From the NCBI RefSeq assembly GCF_004001245.1, contig NZ_AP018724.1, positions 186,001 through 250,000 on the forward strand: a stretch of 64,000 nt of DNA, given 5' to 3'. Of this stretch, positions 36,634 through 45,965 are shown one piece after another (the stretch's first letter is position 1; each line of letters starts with the position of its first letter). The stretch comes from Sulfurivermis fontis (GTDB taxonomy: Bacteria > Pseudomonadota > Gammaproteobacteria > Thiohalomonadales > Thiohalomonadaceae). A program made the position numbers and the translations under genes. The notes beneath the pieces are model-generated. The model was given only the letters and a program-made list of their open reading frames with translations. It made no database searches and had not been told where the DNA came from.

Positions 36634-38469
36634 CTTGCGGCATGGCTCATACAGCCGCACTTCCTGGGTACGGCCCTTCACCTTATAGGAACCGTGGTCG
36701 ACAAAGTCAAACGCGTCGCCGCACAGGGCGCGGGTATCGGCGGAGACCAGAACGCGCGCCACACCCTTGGTCTGGCCCTCGATGCGGCTGGCGAGATTCA
36801 CGGTGTCGCCGATGGCGGTGTAGTCGAGGCGGTTGGCCGAGCCGATGAAGCCCACCACCGCCGGGCCGGTATGGATGCCGATGCCGACATCGAAGTGTTC
36901 GCCGGAGGGACCGAGATGGCGGCGGAATGTCTCCAGCGTGTCGCACATGGCCAGCGCCGCATTGACCGCGTTGACCGCCTGGTTCGGATCGTCCACCGGC
37001 GCGCCCCAGAAGGCCATGATGGCGTCGCCGATGAATTTGTCCATGGTGCCGTTGTGCTGGAAGATCACCTGCACCTGGCGCGAGAAGTAGTCGTTGAGCA
37101 GATCGACGATCTCCTCGGCGCTGTGCTGCTCGGACAGCGTGGTGAAGCCGCGGATGTCGGAGAACAGCACGGTGATCTGGCGGCTCTGGCTTTTCAGCGT
37201 CAAGGCCGATTCACCCTGCGCCACCAGATTCTGTACCACGCGCGGGTCGAGGAAACGGCTGAAGATCTGCACCGAACGTTCGCGCTCGCGCCGCTCGCGC
37301 AGCCAGGCATACAGCGCCGCGGCAAAGTAATACAGCCAGCCGAACACCAGCGGCGTGAACAGCGGCACGACCCAGCGCAATTGCAGCGCGCCGTACTGCA
37401 CCGCGGCGAACAGCGGCGTGGCGACGAGCAGGCCGAGGCCGATGCGCAGCGGATTGATATGGCGGCGGAAGGCGAGGAACAGCGCACCGAGCAGCAGCGA
37501 TGCCGCGAGTGGTGCAACAAAGGTCGGCACCGGACGCAGTGCATCACCGTGTTTCAGGTTGTCCAGGGCGGTGGCGATGATCTCCACCGCCGGATACAGA
37601 CTGCCCATCGCCGTGCTGCGCAAATCGTGCAGGCCGGCGGCGGTGGAACCGATGATCACGATCTTGCCGGTCAGCTCATCGGCGGGGCGCTGCGGCCGGC
37701 TGCGCGCCAGATCGTCGTACAGATCGAACAACGGAATGCGCGTATAGCTCAGTGCCGGGCCGCGCCAGTTGAGCAGCAGGTCGGGCGCTGGCGGAAGTGC
37801 ATAGCCCAGATCCCTTGCCACCCGCGCCGGCAGCGAGGGGATGTGCCAACCCTGCGCATCGAGGTAGAGGTGATAGCGGCGGCCGATGCCGTCGGCATCC
37901 TCGGTGTAGTTGATGGCGCCGAGCCGTCCTGTTTCCGCCAGTGCCGGCAGCGGCAGCAGCAACGCCACGCGAGCATCATCCCGCGCCTGCGGTCCGCGTT
38001 CGATGCCGAGCAGTGCGCCGTACTGGGCCAGTGGCACGCCCTGCGCATCGCCGCCCGCGAGGCGCAGCAGGGGGAAGTAGACATTGCCCTGCTGCCGCGC
38101 CACCTCCGTCAGCCAGGCATCGCCGTCCGGGTTGGCCACATCGGCGTCGGAGAACAGGATGTCGAACACAATGGCGGCCGGCCGCTGCCGCGCCATGCCC
38201 TCGATCAGTTCGGCAAAGATCGCGCGCGGCCAGGGATAGCGCCCGGCCAGCGGCGCCATCTGATCCAGGCTGCGCTCGTCGATGTCGACGATGACGATGT
38301 CCGGATCGGGCTGCTGCTGCGCCGCATGCCGGCGCAGCAGCAGATCGCCGTAGCGGTATTCCAGCGTGGACAGCAGACCGGCGCCGCCGAACTCGATGGC
38401 CAGCAGCAGCAGCGTCGCCAGGGTGAGGCGGATCAGCGGGTCGGCAGACAGCGTGCGCCAGGTGGGCAT
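36613..38469 (-). CDS. CHASE2-domain class III adenylate cyclase
   Basis: About 618 residues. An N-terminal helix, then a periplasmic CHASE2 domain (about 40-310; DIVIVDIDERSLDQMAPLAGRYPWPR is diagnostic), three further helices, and a cytoplasmic class III cyclase domain (about 420-600). Both metal aspartates are present in FSDIRGFTTLSE and FIGDAIMAFWGAP. The lysine in MDKFIGD and aspartate in LDYTAIGDTVNLAS predict ATP as substrate, hence cAMP. ATG 38469 is used; a TTG at 38481 overlaps the hepT stop. The C-terminal codons lie in a repeat arm. Confidence 0.88.
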   Translation of the reverse strand: MPTWRTLSADPLIRLTLATLLLLAIEFGGAGLLSTLEYRYGDLLLRRHAAQQQPDPDIVIVDIDERSLDQMAPLAGRYPWPRAIFAELIEGMARQRPAAIVFDILFSDADVANPDGDAWLTEVARQQGNVYFPLLRLAGGDAQGVPLAQYGALLGIERGPQARDDARVALLLPLPALAETGRLGAINYTEDADGIGRRYHLYLDAQGWHIPSLPARVARDLGYALPPAPDLLLNWRGPALSYTRIPLFDLYDDLARSRPQRPADELTGKIVIIGSTAAGLHDLRSTAMGSLYPAVEIIATALDNLKHGDALRPVPTFVAPLAASLLLGALFLAFRRHINPLRIGLGLLVATPLFAAVQYGALQLRWVVPLFTPLVFGWLYYFAAALYAWLRERRERERSVQIFSRFLDPRVVQNLVAQGESALTLKSQSRQITVLFSDIRGFTTLSEQHSAEEIVDLLNDYFSRQVQVIFQHNGTMDKFIGDAIMAFWGAPVDDPNQAVNAVNAALAMCDTLETFRRHLGPSGEHFDVGIGIHTGPAVVGFIGSANRLDYTAIGDTVNLASRIEGQTKGVARVLVSADTRALCGDAFDFVDHGSYKVKGRTQEVRLYEPCRKADASDK

Positions 38470-38477
38470 GGGTGTAG

Positions 38478-38840
38478 TCAACTATCCTGTTGCAAGGACG
38501 CGTGCAAGGCGGTGAGCTGATCAACAAGTGGGGGGAGGGCCGTTTGAACGGTTGCCCAGACGATATCCAGATCAATATCGAAATAACCGTGGGCAATGCG
38601 ATGGCGCATGCCCTTCATGCTTTTCCAGGGGGCCGAGGGGTGCCGGACGATGAAATCAGGATACTCAGTACTGATTTTCGTTGCTGCTTCGCCGATGACC
38701 ACAATATTCAGGGTGTCCGCTTGCTGGGGGCGCTTGTCGGCAAGAAAGGCCTTTTTGTCGAGGTCTGCGACATAGGAAAGGGCGAGGCGGGCCGCCTCCG
38801 ATATGTGTTCGAGGTAATCCTCCAGGCGGTTGACCGTCAT
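38478..38840 (-). CDS. HepT-like ribonuclease toxin (DUF86)
   Basis: 120 residues, all-helical HEPN protein. It carries the catalytic RX4HXY motif as RHRIAHGY (about 78-85), with KSMKGM just before it. HepT toxins cleave RNA and are neutralised by AMPylation from the partner MntA. It follows the nucleotidyltransferase gene with a 4-bp overlap, as expected for a HepT/MntA module. Toxicity not demonstrated. Confidence 0.85.
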   Translation of the reverse strand: MTVNRLEDYLEHISEAARLALSYVADLDKKAFLADKRPQQADTLNIVVIGEAATKISTEYPDFIVRHPSAPWKSMKGMRHRIAHGYFDIDLDIVWATVQTALPPLVDQLTALHASLQQDS

Positions 38841-39127
38841 ACCGGCTGGGCTTCGGCCAGGACCTGGCTGCGGAATTTGGCCGGCAAATCCCCGGGAGTC
38901 AAAACCTCGACCGGGATACCCATCATTTCTTCCAGCTCGATTTGCAGGCCACCCAGATCGAACAGGGTCACGCCGGGCAGTGGGTCCACCAGCAGGTCCA
39001 GATCGCTGTCGTCACTGTCCTGTCCGGTCAGCGCCGCGCCGAACACGCGGACGTTGACCGCCCGATGGCGGATGACCGCCTGCCGGATGGCGGCGCGATG
39101 GCGTTCCAGTGCAATAGATGGCCGCAT
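38837..39127 (-). CDS. MntA-like minimal nucleotidyltransferase antitoxin
   Basis: 96 residues. The nucleotidyltransferase motif GSx10DxD is present as FGAALTGQDSDDSDLDLLVD, with alanine replacing the serine after glycine. The two catalytic aspartates remain. MntA AMPylates the HepT tyrosine to silence it. The pair HepT/MntA forms a type VII toxin-antitoxin system. The serine-to-alanine change may weaken activity. Confidence 0.82.
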   Translation of the reverse strand: MRPSIALERHRAAIRQAVIRHRAVNVRVFGAALTGQDSDDSDLDLLVDPLPGVTLFDLGGLQIELEEMMGIPVEVLTPGDLPAKFRSQVLAEAQPV

Positions 39128-39156
39128 ATGGTGCCCCCTGTCCCAGAATCAGATAT

Positions 39157-39540
39157 TTACTCCAACTCCATCACCCCGTCCATTTCCACCGGCACGCCCT
39201 TGGGCAGGGCGGCGACCTGCACGGCGGCGCGGGCGGGATAGGGCTGGGCGAAGTATTCGGCCATCACCTCGTTGACCAGCGGGAAGTGGGTGAGGTCGGT
39301 GAGAAACACATTGAGCTTGACCACATCGGCCAGGGAGCCGCCGGCCGCCTCGGCCACCGCCTTCAGGTTGTCGAACACGCGGCGCACCTGCGCGCGCATG
39401 TCGCCCTGCACTACCTCCATGGTCTCCGGCACCAACGGGATCTGCCCGGAGAGATATACGGTGGTGCCGACCTTCACGGCCTGGGAATAGGTGCCGATGG
39501 CCTTGGGGGCCATGTCGGTATGGATGATTTGCTTGGCCAC
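39157..39540 (-). CDS. ridA: RidA family enamine/imine deaminase
   Basis: 127 residues. Typical RidA features: [23 protein letters not shown] near the N-terminus, [14 protein letters not shown], and the conserved arginine in [15 protein letters not shown]. It hydrolyses reactive 2-aminoacrylate-type enamines formed by PLP enzymes. Trimeric cytosolic protein in the family. GGAG lies upstream of the start. Confidence 0.92.
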   Translation of the reverse strand: MAKQIIHTDMAPKAIGTYSQAVKVGTTVYLSGQIPLVPETMEVVQGDMRAQVRRVFDNLKAVAEAAGGSLADVVKLNVFLTDLTHFPLVNEVMAEYFAQPYPARAAVQVAALPKGVPVEMDGVMELE

Positions 39541-39778
39541 GGGAAACTCCTGCTTGGGTTGTCGATGGGCGGATCATACCGCACGGCGGTTCGGGCTGCC
39601 GCCCGGGCCTGATGTCAATAAGGCTGACGTGGAATCGGGCGCTGCTGCATCACATCAACTTGAACTGGGCCGCCTTTTGCGCCTTAATGCATGAGCGTCC
39701 GGCGAGCCATGCGTCCACGGCAGCATGGCCAGGCATGGCGAAGACATAACTCAAACAATGGAACAGGGAGAATTCCGT

Positions 39779-40042
39779 ATGCAGCCCGATCGGGAAAAGG
39801 AAGCCAAAGACATCGAGCGCAAGCTGCTCTGGGTCAGCGTCATCGACACCCCCGGCGCCATCCTCGTCGGCCTCGCCTTGTACGGCAAGTTCGCCGCCGA
39901 CGGCAATGCCTTTCATCCCCTGCTCAACAACGACTCCGTCCTGGCGGCGATGTTCGCCGTGGGCGGCGCGATCATGGCCTGGGGCGTTTGGCAGGTGATT
40001 GCGCTTTCCAGGCGGAGAGCGAAGTTGCAGGGTCCGCGCTGA
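39779..40042 (+). CDS. Small two-helix membrane protein of unknown function
   Basis: 87 residues from ATG 39779, preceded by GGGAG; an upstream frame to 39725 is less likely. A charged start MQPDREKEAKDIERKLLW is followed by a hydrophobic stretch (about 24-38) and a second (about 52-72) with GGAIMAWGVWQVIAL, then a basic C-terminus RRRAK. Probably an inner-membrane protein. No family recognised. Confidence 0.55.
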   Translation: MQPDREKEAKDIERKLLWVSVIDTPGAILVGLALYGKFAADGNAFHPLLNNDSVLAAMFAVGGAIMAWGVWQVIALSRRRAKLQGPR

Positions 40043-40113
40043 GTTGACCACGCTGCTGCCGGCAGACATGGAGGTTGCCAATGCGTAGCCGCTGCATCTA
40101 CATCCCCGTATTA

Positions 40114-40320
40114 AGGAAGGTCTGAATAAGTCCATCCTGGACTTCTCAGGTCGCTCCCGCCCCTCCCTGGGCTGCGCGACATAAGTCCATCCGTGGACAA
40201 AACCACGCCAAGCGAAAAGTGTGATTTTCGCTCGGCTTCATTTTTCAACGACTTATCGTCGTTGAAAAATGGCGGCACATCCCTGTGCCGCGGAAGCTCT
40301 GAACTTATTCAGAGCTTCCC
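40114..40320. mobile_element. MITE-like element with terminal inverted repeats flanked by TA
   Basis: About 207 bp. The left end GGAAGGTCTGAATAAGT (40115-40131) and right end (complement GGAAGCTCTGAATAAGT, 40319-40303) match at 16 of 17 bases. TA dinucleotides flank both sides (40112-40113 and 40321-40322), as for IS630/Tc1-type insertion. No transposase inside. It contains stacked hairpins: AGCGAAAAGTG...TTTTCGCT, TTTTTCAACGA...TCGTTGAAAAA and GCGGCACA...TGTGCCGC. Related ends occur at 521 and 40709. Confidence 0.65.
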
Positions 40321-40583
40321 TAATCACAGTACTCCTGACGGGTTGCGCCAAAGAGCCGATCCCGGAGCGCCCGGTGGCATCATCGCGTGATCTGGTGGTC
40401 AAGTATGGCGAGGGTGACTCCATTCGCATTGGGGGCGCCGGAAACCATTTCAGATGCGACGACCCCGCCTACGCACATGTCGAAAAGGTCAGTACCTGGA
40501 GCATGGATTTTGCGGACGGTACGACGATAAACCTGTGCACATCGGCAGATGAAGCGAAGCGTATGGAGTGGTTGGCAAGGTGA
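40269..40583 (+). CDS. Small lipoprotein with MITE-derived 5' end
   Basis: 104 residues. The lipoprotein signal LITVLLTGCAKEP begins beyond 40320. The first 17 codons, including the only ATG, come from the MITE at 40114-40320. The mature part (VKYGEGDSIRIGG, FRCDDPAYAHVE, ADGTTINLCTSADEAKR) has no known family. Either the insertion replaced the original start, or the gene is a remnant. No good ribosome-binding site is visible. Confidence 0.4.
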   Translation: MAAHPCAAEALNLFRASLITVLLTGCAKEPIPERPVASSRDLVVKYGEGDSIRIGGAGNHFRCDDPAYAHVEKVSTWSMDFADGTTINLCTSADEAKRMEWLAR

Positions 40584-40708
40584 ATGAGATCATGTCTGAC
40601 CTGACCCAGGTTCCCCGGCTATTGAACGCGGCGTTGTGCGAGCAGGGAGGAATAACACGCGATTAACAGTTTGTGTGTTGATGTTGACGACTGCAATCCT
40701 GTCACCTA

Positions 40709-40738
40709 AGGAAGCTCTGAACTTATTCAGAGCTTCCC
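40709..40738. repeat. Solo palindrome of the MITE ends
   Basis: GGAAGCTCTGAA / TTCAGAGCTTCC with centre CTTA, identical over 28 bp to the right end of the element at 40292-40319. It is also flanked by TA (40707-40708, 40739-40740). This is probably a head-to-head terminal-repeat remnant. The rest of the gap 40584-40938 shows nothing recognisable. Confidence 0.65.
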
Positions 40739-40938
40739 TAGCATCAGCCCAACCCGCCCTCTGATACATCCGTTGCTGGCAGGCGCAGGAGTGGCGTAGG
40801 CGTTGCCACGGTTTCCGTTTGACCATTCCGAAGCCCGCCACTGCCCCACCCCTCGCACTTCTTTACCTTTTCTTCCCTCCCTGCCGCCCCCATTCCGGTA
40901 AAATGGCCGGCCTGCCGTACCCCTTCCCGGAGTTGTCG

Positions 40939-42138
40939 ATGAAGTTGCCGCGTATTCCCCCCAAGTTGATGCCTGTGACCCTGCTCGCCGCGGGTGTGAT
41001 GGGTTTCTTGCTGCTGGTGGTGACCCGTCCGGCGCAGATGCCGGCGGAGGTGCGCGAGCGGGCTTGGACGGTGGCGGTGGAGACGGTGATGCCGGCGCGT
41101 CATGCGCCGCTGTTGACGCTGTATGGTGTGGTGGACAGCCCGCGGGCGGCGGAGCTGACGGCGGCGGTGGCGGCCTATGTGGCCGAGGTGCCGGTACGCG
41201 AGGGGGCGGTGGTGGCGGCGGGCGAGCCGCTGGTGTTGCTCGATGAGCGCGATGCGCGGCTGGTGCTGACGCAGCGCGAGGCGCAGGTGGCCAGCGCCCG
41301 GCGCAGTCATGCCAACGATGTGCAGGCGCTGGCGCGCGAGCGCGAGCTGTTGCGTCTGGCGGAGAAGGCGGTGGAGCGGGCGCAGACGATGGTGGCGCGC
41401 AGTTTGGGGCCGCAGTCGGCGCTGGACGAGGCCAATGCGGCGCTGGAGCGGCAGCGTCTGTCGCTGGCGGCGCGGGAGCTGGCGGTGGCCGACTATCCGC
41501 AGCGGCTGGCGCAGCTGGAGGCGCAGCGGGATCAGGCGCGGCTCGATGTGGAGCGGACGCGGATCATCGCGCCGTTCACCGGGCGGGTGGCGGAGTTGCA
41601 TGTGGCGCCAGGGGATCGGGTGCGGGTGGGCGATCGCATTGCCGCCATTTATGACGTGGCGGGGCTGGAGATTCGCGCCACGGTGCCGGCGCCCTGGCTG
41701 GCCGCCGTGCGTCGCGCGCTCGATGCCGGCGAGGTGCGCGCCACGACTTCCATCGACGGGGTGTCCTATGAGCTGACGCTGAACGGGCTGTCCGGACGGG
41801 CCGGTGCCGGCGGTGCCGGGGTGGATGCGCTGTTGCGTTTCGTGGCCGGTGCGCCGGAACTGCCGCTGGGGCGTTTTGCCGAGGTGTATCTGCAGTTGCC
41901 GGCGGTCGAGCAGGCGGTAGCCCTGCCCCCTGAGGCGCTGTATGGGCGCGATCGCATCTATCGCCTCAAGGATGGCCGACTGGCGGCGCTGCCGGTGGAG
42001 CGTCTGGGCGAGACCTTGCTGGATGACGGCACCACGCGCCTGCTGTTGCGCAGTCCGGAACTGCGCAGCGGCGACCGCATCGTGATCACCCGCCTGCCCA
42101 ATGCGATGGACGGGCTGCGGGTGGTGGCGGCGGAGTAG
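40939..42138 (+). CDS. RND efflux periplasmic adaptor (HlyD/MFP family)
   Basis: 399 residues from ATG 40939 with GGAG upstream. One N-terminal helix, then a lipoyl half-motif (VAAYVAEVPVREGAVVAAGEPLVLLDERD), an alpha-helical hairpin of heptad type (about 120-195), the second lipoyl half (IIAPFTGRVAELHVAPGDRVRVGD) and beta-barrel domains. It bridges the inner-membrane RND pump to an outer-membrane channel. The pump gene starts 6 bp downstream. No outer-membrane factor gene is adjacent. Confidence 0.9.
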   Translation: MKLPRIPPKLMPVTLLAAGVMGFLLLVVTRPAQMPAEVRERAWTVAVETVMPARHAPLLTLYGVVDSPRAAELTAAVAAYVAEVPVREGAVVAAGEPLVLLDERDARLVLTQREAQVASARRSHANDVQALARERELLRLAEKAVERAQTMVARSLGPQSALDEANAALERQRLSLAARELAVADYPQRLAQLEAQRDQARLDVERTRIIAPFTGRVAELHVAPGDRVRVGDRIAAIYDVAGLEIRATVPAPWLAAVRRALDAGEVRATTSIDGVSYELTLNGLSGRAGAGGAGVDALLRFVAGAPELPLGRFAEVYLQLPAVEQAVALPPEALYGRDRIYRLKDGRLAALPVERLGETLLDDGTTRLLLRSPELRSGDRIVITRLPNAMDGLRVVAAE

Positions 42139-42144
42139 CGCGCG

Positions 42145-45100
42145 ATGAGTCACGGCCTGATCGGTCTGTTCGCGCGCCACCGCGTCGCGGCCAATATGCT
42201 CATGCTGCTGATGGTGCTCGGTGGCGTGTGGGCGTTGCAGAAGCTGAACACGCAGTTCATGCCCAGTTTCGACCTCAATTACATCACCGTGCGTGTGGTG
42301 TGGCAGGGCGCCTCGGCGGAAGACATCGAGAGCGGTATCACCGTACCGTTGGAGCAGGACCTGCGCACGGTAGACAACCTCAAGCTGCTGTCCTCCACTT
42401 CGGCCATCGGCGTCTCGGCCATCACGCTGGAGTTCTATCCCAAGACCGATATGGCGCTGGCGCTGGAGCAGGTGAAGGACCTGGTGGCGCAGCGGCGCAA
42501 CCTGCCGGAGACGGCGGAAGAGCCAATCATCACCCGCGTGATCCGCTACGAGGACATCGGCCGTATGCTGGTGAGCGGACCGGCGGACCTGCGCGAGCTG
42601 CGGCCGGTGGTGCGGCGCATCGAGCAGGAACTGCTGAGCCACGGTATCGCCCGCGTGGTGTTCAACGGCCTGCCCAAGGAAGAGGTGGCGATCCAGGTGC
42701 CGACGGCGCGCCTGCTCGAACTGGGAATGAGCCTGGATGCCGTGGCCGACAGCGTCGCACGCACCAGCCGCGACCTGCCCGCCGGCATGGCGGGGCGGGA
42801 CGATGTGGCGCATCAGTTGCGCAGCCTGGAGCAGCGCCGCACGCTGCAGGGCTTTGCCGGGATCCCGCTGCGTGGCGATGCGCAGCACGGCCTGGTGACG
42901 CTGGGCGATGTGGCGACCATCGAGCGGCGGCCGCGCGACGGCCAGCAACTGATCTTCCACAACGGCAAGCCGGCGGTGGAGTTGCTGTTGCAGCGCAGCG
43001 AGAGCGCCGATGCACTGGAATCGGCGCGTAGCGTCGCCGAGTGGATGGCACAGGGGCGGCCGCGCCTGCCGGCCGGGGTCGACGTGAAGCTCTACGACCA
43101 GAGCTGGGAACTGATCGCCGAGCGCATCGACCTGCTGCTCAGCAACGGTCTCGGTGGTCTGGTGCTGGTGCTCGGCATGCTCTATCTGTTCCTGAGTGGC
43201 CGCCTCGCCGGCCGCGTGGCGCTGACCATTCCCGTATCGTTCACGGCGGCTCTCGCCGTGCTCTGGTTGGTGGGCGGCTCGGTCAACATGATCAGCCTGT
43301 TCGGTCTGATCATGGCGCTGGGCATGATCGTCGACAATGCCATCGTGGTGAGCGAGCACGCCTACACCTTGCACCAGCGCGGCGCCAGCACGCTGCACGC
43401 GGCGGAAGAGGCGGCACACCGCATGTTCTCGCCGGTGATGTCGTCGTCGATCACCACCGTGGCGGCGTTCATACCGCTGATGCTCATCGGCGGCATCATC
43501 GGCCAGATCCTGTTCGACATCCCGCTGGTGGTGATTTGCGTGATCCTCGCTACCTTGGTGATCACCTTCCTGATCCTGCCGGCGCAGCTCGGCAAGACAC
43601 TGCAGAACATGGATGCTTATGTGCCGGGGCCGTTCCGCATGCGTTTCGACGCTGCCTTCGACCGATTCCGCGACCACCATTTCCGCCGTGCGGTGCAGTG
43701 GTCGGTGCGCAACCGCGGTATTACGCTGAGCGGTACCTTGGCGCTGCTGATCCTGTCGTTCGGCCTGCTCGCTGGCGGCCGCCTCGGTTTTACCTTCTTC
43801 CCGTCACCGGATAGCACCATCCTCTATGCCAACGTGTCCTTCGTTGCCGGCACACCACCGCAGCGGGTGGAGCGCTTTGTCGAAGATGTGCACCGCGCCT
43901 TGTGGGAAACCGATGCGCAATTCGGCGGCGGCATCGTGCAGACGGCGGTGCCGCGCCTGCGCAGCGTGATCGCCGTCGGTCCCGGCTCCGAACGCAGCGG
44001 CGATGCCTTTGGTGCGGTGCTGGTGGAACTGACTTCACCGGATCGGCGTGAGGTGAGCAATGCCGAGTTCATTCGCGCCTGGGAGGCGCGCCTGCCACGC
44101 GTGCCCGGACTGGAGACCTTCGCGGTCGGCGCGCGCATCGGCGGGCCGCCGGGGCGCGACCTGGAGATCCGCCTCACCGGTGCCGACGCCGCCACCCTGA
44201 AGGCGGCGGCGCTGGATCTCGCCGAGGTGCTGAACGACTATCCCGGTGTGTCGGCGGTGGAAGACGACATGCCCTTCGGGCGCGAGCAGCTTATCTATCG
44301 CCTCACGCCGGAAGGGCGCGCGGCGGGACTGACGGTAGAGGCCGTCGGCCGGCAGTTGCGTGCCGCCTACGACGGCCGTATCGCGCAGATCTATCAGGAC
44401 GGTCTGGACGAGATCGAGGTGCGCGTGGTGTTGCCGGACAACGAGCGCCACCGCATGAGCAGCCTGGAGCGCTTCGCCATCGTTCTGCCCGATGGGCGCA
44501 GCCTGCCGTTCGGCACTGTCGCCGCGTTGGTGGCGCGCCAGGGTTTCGAGGCGCTGCGCCACGCCGACGGCCGCCTGGCCGTGAATGTGTTCGGCGATGT
44601 CGATCGCGCGCAGAACAATGCCGGCCGCGTCATCGCCTCGTTGCAGGAAAACGTGTTGCCGCAGTTGGTGGCGCGCTACGGCATCGACTATTCATTCCAG
44701 GGCCGCGCCGCCGATCAGGCGGAGACCATCGGCGACATGCGGATGGGTCTGGTGTTCGCCCTGCTGATGATCTACGTCACCCTGGCCTGGGTGTTTGGTT
44801 CCTACGGCTGGCCCCTGGTGGTGATGGCGATCATCCCCTTCGGCCTGCTCGGCGCGGTGGTGGGGCATTGGGTGATGGGAATGGAACTGACCATCCTGTC
44901 ACTGTTCGGGCTGTTCGGCCTTACCGGCATCGTGGTCAACAACTCCATCATCCTGGTGAGCTTCTACCAGACGCTGCGCGAAGAGGGGATGGATACGGAC
45001 ACGGCCATCGTCGAGGCCTCCTGCCAGCGCCTGCGCGCCGTGCTGCTGACCTCGCTGACCACCATCGTCGGTCTGGTGCCGCTGCTGTTCGAGCGCTCCT

Positions 45101-45261
45101 TGCAGGCGCAATTCCTGATCCCGATGGCGATCTCGCTGGTGTTCGGTCTGGCCTTTGCCACCGTGCTGGTGCTGGGGGTGATCCCGGCGCTGCTGTCGTG
45201 GCACGAGCGGTGGGCGGAGCGCCTGGCCGCTTGGCGCGGCAGGGCATCAGAACAAGCGTAG
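42145..45261 (+). CDS. RND-family efflux permease
   Basis: 1038 residues with the 12-helix RND topology and two large periplasmic loops. Helix 4 lies in the region MALGMIVDNAIVVSEHAY, where the aspartate of the proton relay is present (IVDNAIV). Similarity is to the AcrB/MexF-like hydrophobe/amphiphile families rather than the heavy-metal CzcA branch, whose DFGxxxDGA motif is absent. Exported compounds unknown. Operon with the adaptor gene. Confidence 0.92.
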   Translation: MSHGLIGLFARHRVAANMLMLLMVLGGVWALQKLNTQFMPSFDLNYITVRVVWQGASAEDIESGITVPLEQDLRTVDNLKLLSSTSAIGVSAITLEFYPKTDMALALEQVKDLVAQRRNLPETAEEPIITRVIRYEDIGRMLVSGPADLRELRPVVRRIEQELLSHGIARVVFNGLPKEEVAIQVPTARLLELGMSLDAVADSVARTSRDLPAGMAGRDDVAHQLRSLEQRRTLQGFAGIPLRGDAQHGLVTLGDVATIERRPRDGQQLIFHNGKPAVELLLQRSESADALESARSVAEWMAQGRPRLPAGVDVKLYDQSWELIAERIDLLLSNGLGGLVLVLGMLYLFLSGRLAGRVALTIPVSFTAALAVLWLVGGSVNMISLFGLIMALGMIVDNAIVVSEHAYTLHQRGASTLHAAEEAAHRMFSPVMSSSITTVAAFIPLMLIGGIIGQILFDIPLVVICVILATLVITFLILPAQLGKTLQNMDAYVPGPFRMRFDAAFDRFRDHHFRRAVQWSVRNRGITLSGTLALLILSFGLLAGGRLGFTFFPSPDSTILYANVSFVAGTPPQRVERFVEDVHRALWETDAQFGGGIVQTAVPRLRSVIAVGPGSERSGDAFGAVLVELTSPDRREVSNAEFIRAWEARLPRVPGLETFAVGARIGGPPGRDLEIRLTGADAATLKAAALDLAEVLNDYPGVSAVEDDMPFGREQLIYRLTPEGRAAGLTVEAVGRQLRAAYDGRIAQIYQDGLDEIEVRVVLPDNERHRMSSLERFAIVLPDGRSLPFGTVAALVARQGFEALRHADGRLAVNVFGDVDRAQNNAGRVIASLQENVLPQLVARYGIDYSFQGRAADQAETIGDMRMGLVFALLMIYVTLAWVFGSYGWPLVVMAIIPFGLLGAVVGHWVMGMELTILSLFGLFGLTGIVVNNSIILVSFYQTLREEGMDTDTAIVEASCQRLRAVLLTSLTTIVGLVPLLFERSLQAQFLIPMAISLVFGLAFATVLVLGVIPALLSWHERWAERLAAWRGRASEQA

Positions 45262-45322
45262 GAGCCGGGGCCTCCCGGCGGCCGGTCTGGGCGCAGCTTC
45301 GCTCACGGAGTGGGCTCCGACG
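45259..45322. repeat. REP-like GTAGGAGCC region after the RND permease
   Basis: GTAGGAGCCGGGGCCTCC is followed by imperfectly complementary GC-rich segments up to GTGGGCTCC. It lies between convergent genes and may terminate both. Match to known REP families not verified. Confidence 0.35.
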
Positions 45323-45333
45323 GTGCAGCAGCC

Positions 45334-45900
45334 TTAGCGCACGCCCTTGTCGCGCAGGAACTGGCTGTAGCCCTGATCGGTGCCGTTGATGTGGCCGATG
45401 AGCCACTTCTTGAGGAATTGCACGGCCTCCTCGATGGTTTCGTGCGGTCTGGCCTGGTAGCGCTGCATCAGCTCGTTCACCTTGGCGATCATGGCCTCGT
45501 GCTCGCCCTTGTGTTCTGCATAGGTGGGATAGCCGTGGGTCTGCATCAGATCCTCTTCGCGCTTGAAGTGGGTCTTGGTGTAGTCCACCAGGGCATCGAA
45601 GGCCTCGCGCTCGTACTGTGGATCGGTCTGGTAGTGGGCCGCGGTCTGTAGCTGATTGATCAGGTTCAACAGTTTCTTGTGATCGTTGTCGATGGCCTCG
45701 ATGCCGACGCTGTAGGCGTCGCGCCATTCGACAAAGCGGTTGGCGACGATGCGCTTGTGGATGTAGGGCACCAGGGCCAGCACCACGATCAGGGTCCAGG
45801 ATACCGGATTGGTCAGGCTGACCATGAAGCCGAGCAGGATGGCGGTGATGATGACCAGCAGCAGCAGGGCCAGGCCGAACATGCTCCATTGCTTGTTCAT
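45334..45900 (-). CDS. Membrane-anchored bacteriohemerythrin
   Basis: 188 residues from ATG 45900. Two N-terminal hydrophobic segments (about 7-25 and 32-46) precede a hemerythrin domain with ligands in VGIEAIDNDHKKLL, YTKTHFKREEDLM, EHKGEHEAM and WLIGHINGTD, the complete bacteriohemerythrin pattern. It probably binds O2 (or NO) at the inner membrane. A perfect FNR box in class II position lies upstream (45994-46007). Confidence 0.88.
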   Translation of the reverse strand: MNKQWSMFGLALLLLVIITAILLGFMVSLTNPVSWTLIVVLALVPYIHKRIVANRFVEWRDAYSVGIEAIDNDHKKLLNLINQLQTAAHYQTDPQYEREAFDALVDYTKTHFKREEDLMQTHGYPTYAEHKGEHEAMIAKVNELMQRYQARPHETIEEAVQFLKKWLIGHINGTDQGYSQFLRDKGVR

Positions 45901-45965
45901 TGATGTTTCCCCCATGGAGTAGGCAATAGATGATGCGGCCGGAATGGCCTTTCGCACTTGTGGCC

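Noticed and set aside
40744-43680. Long minus-strand open frame (978 codons) across the RND genes
   Set aside because: It is the antisense shadow of the RND adaptor and permease genes; low-complexity H/R/Q composition, no domain.
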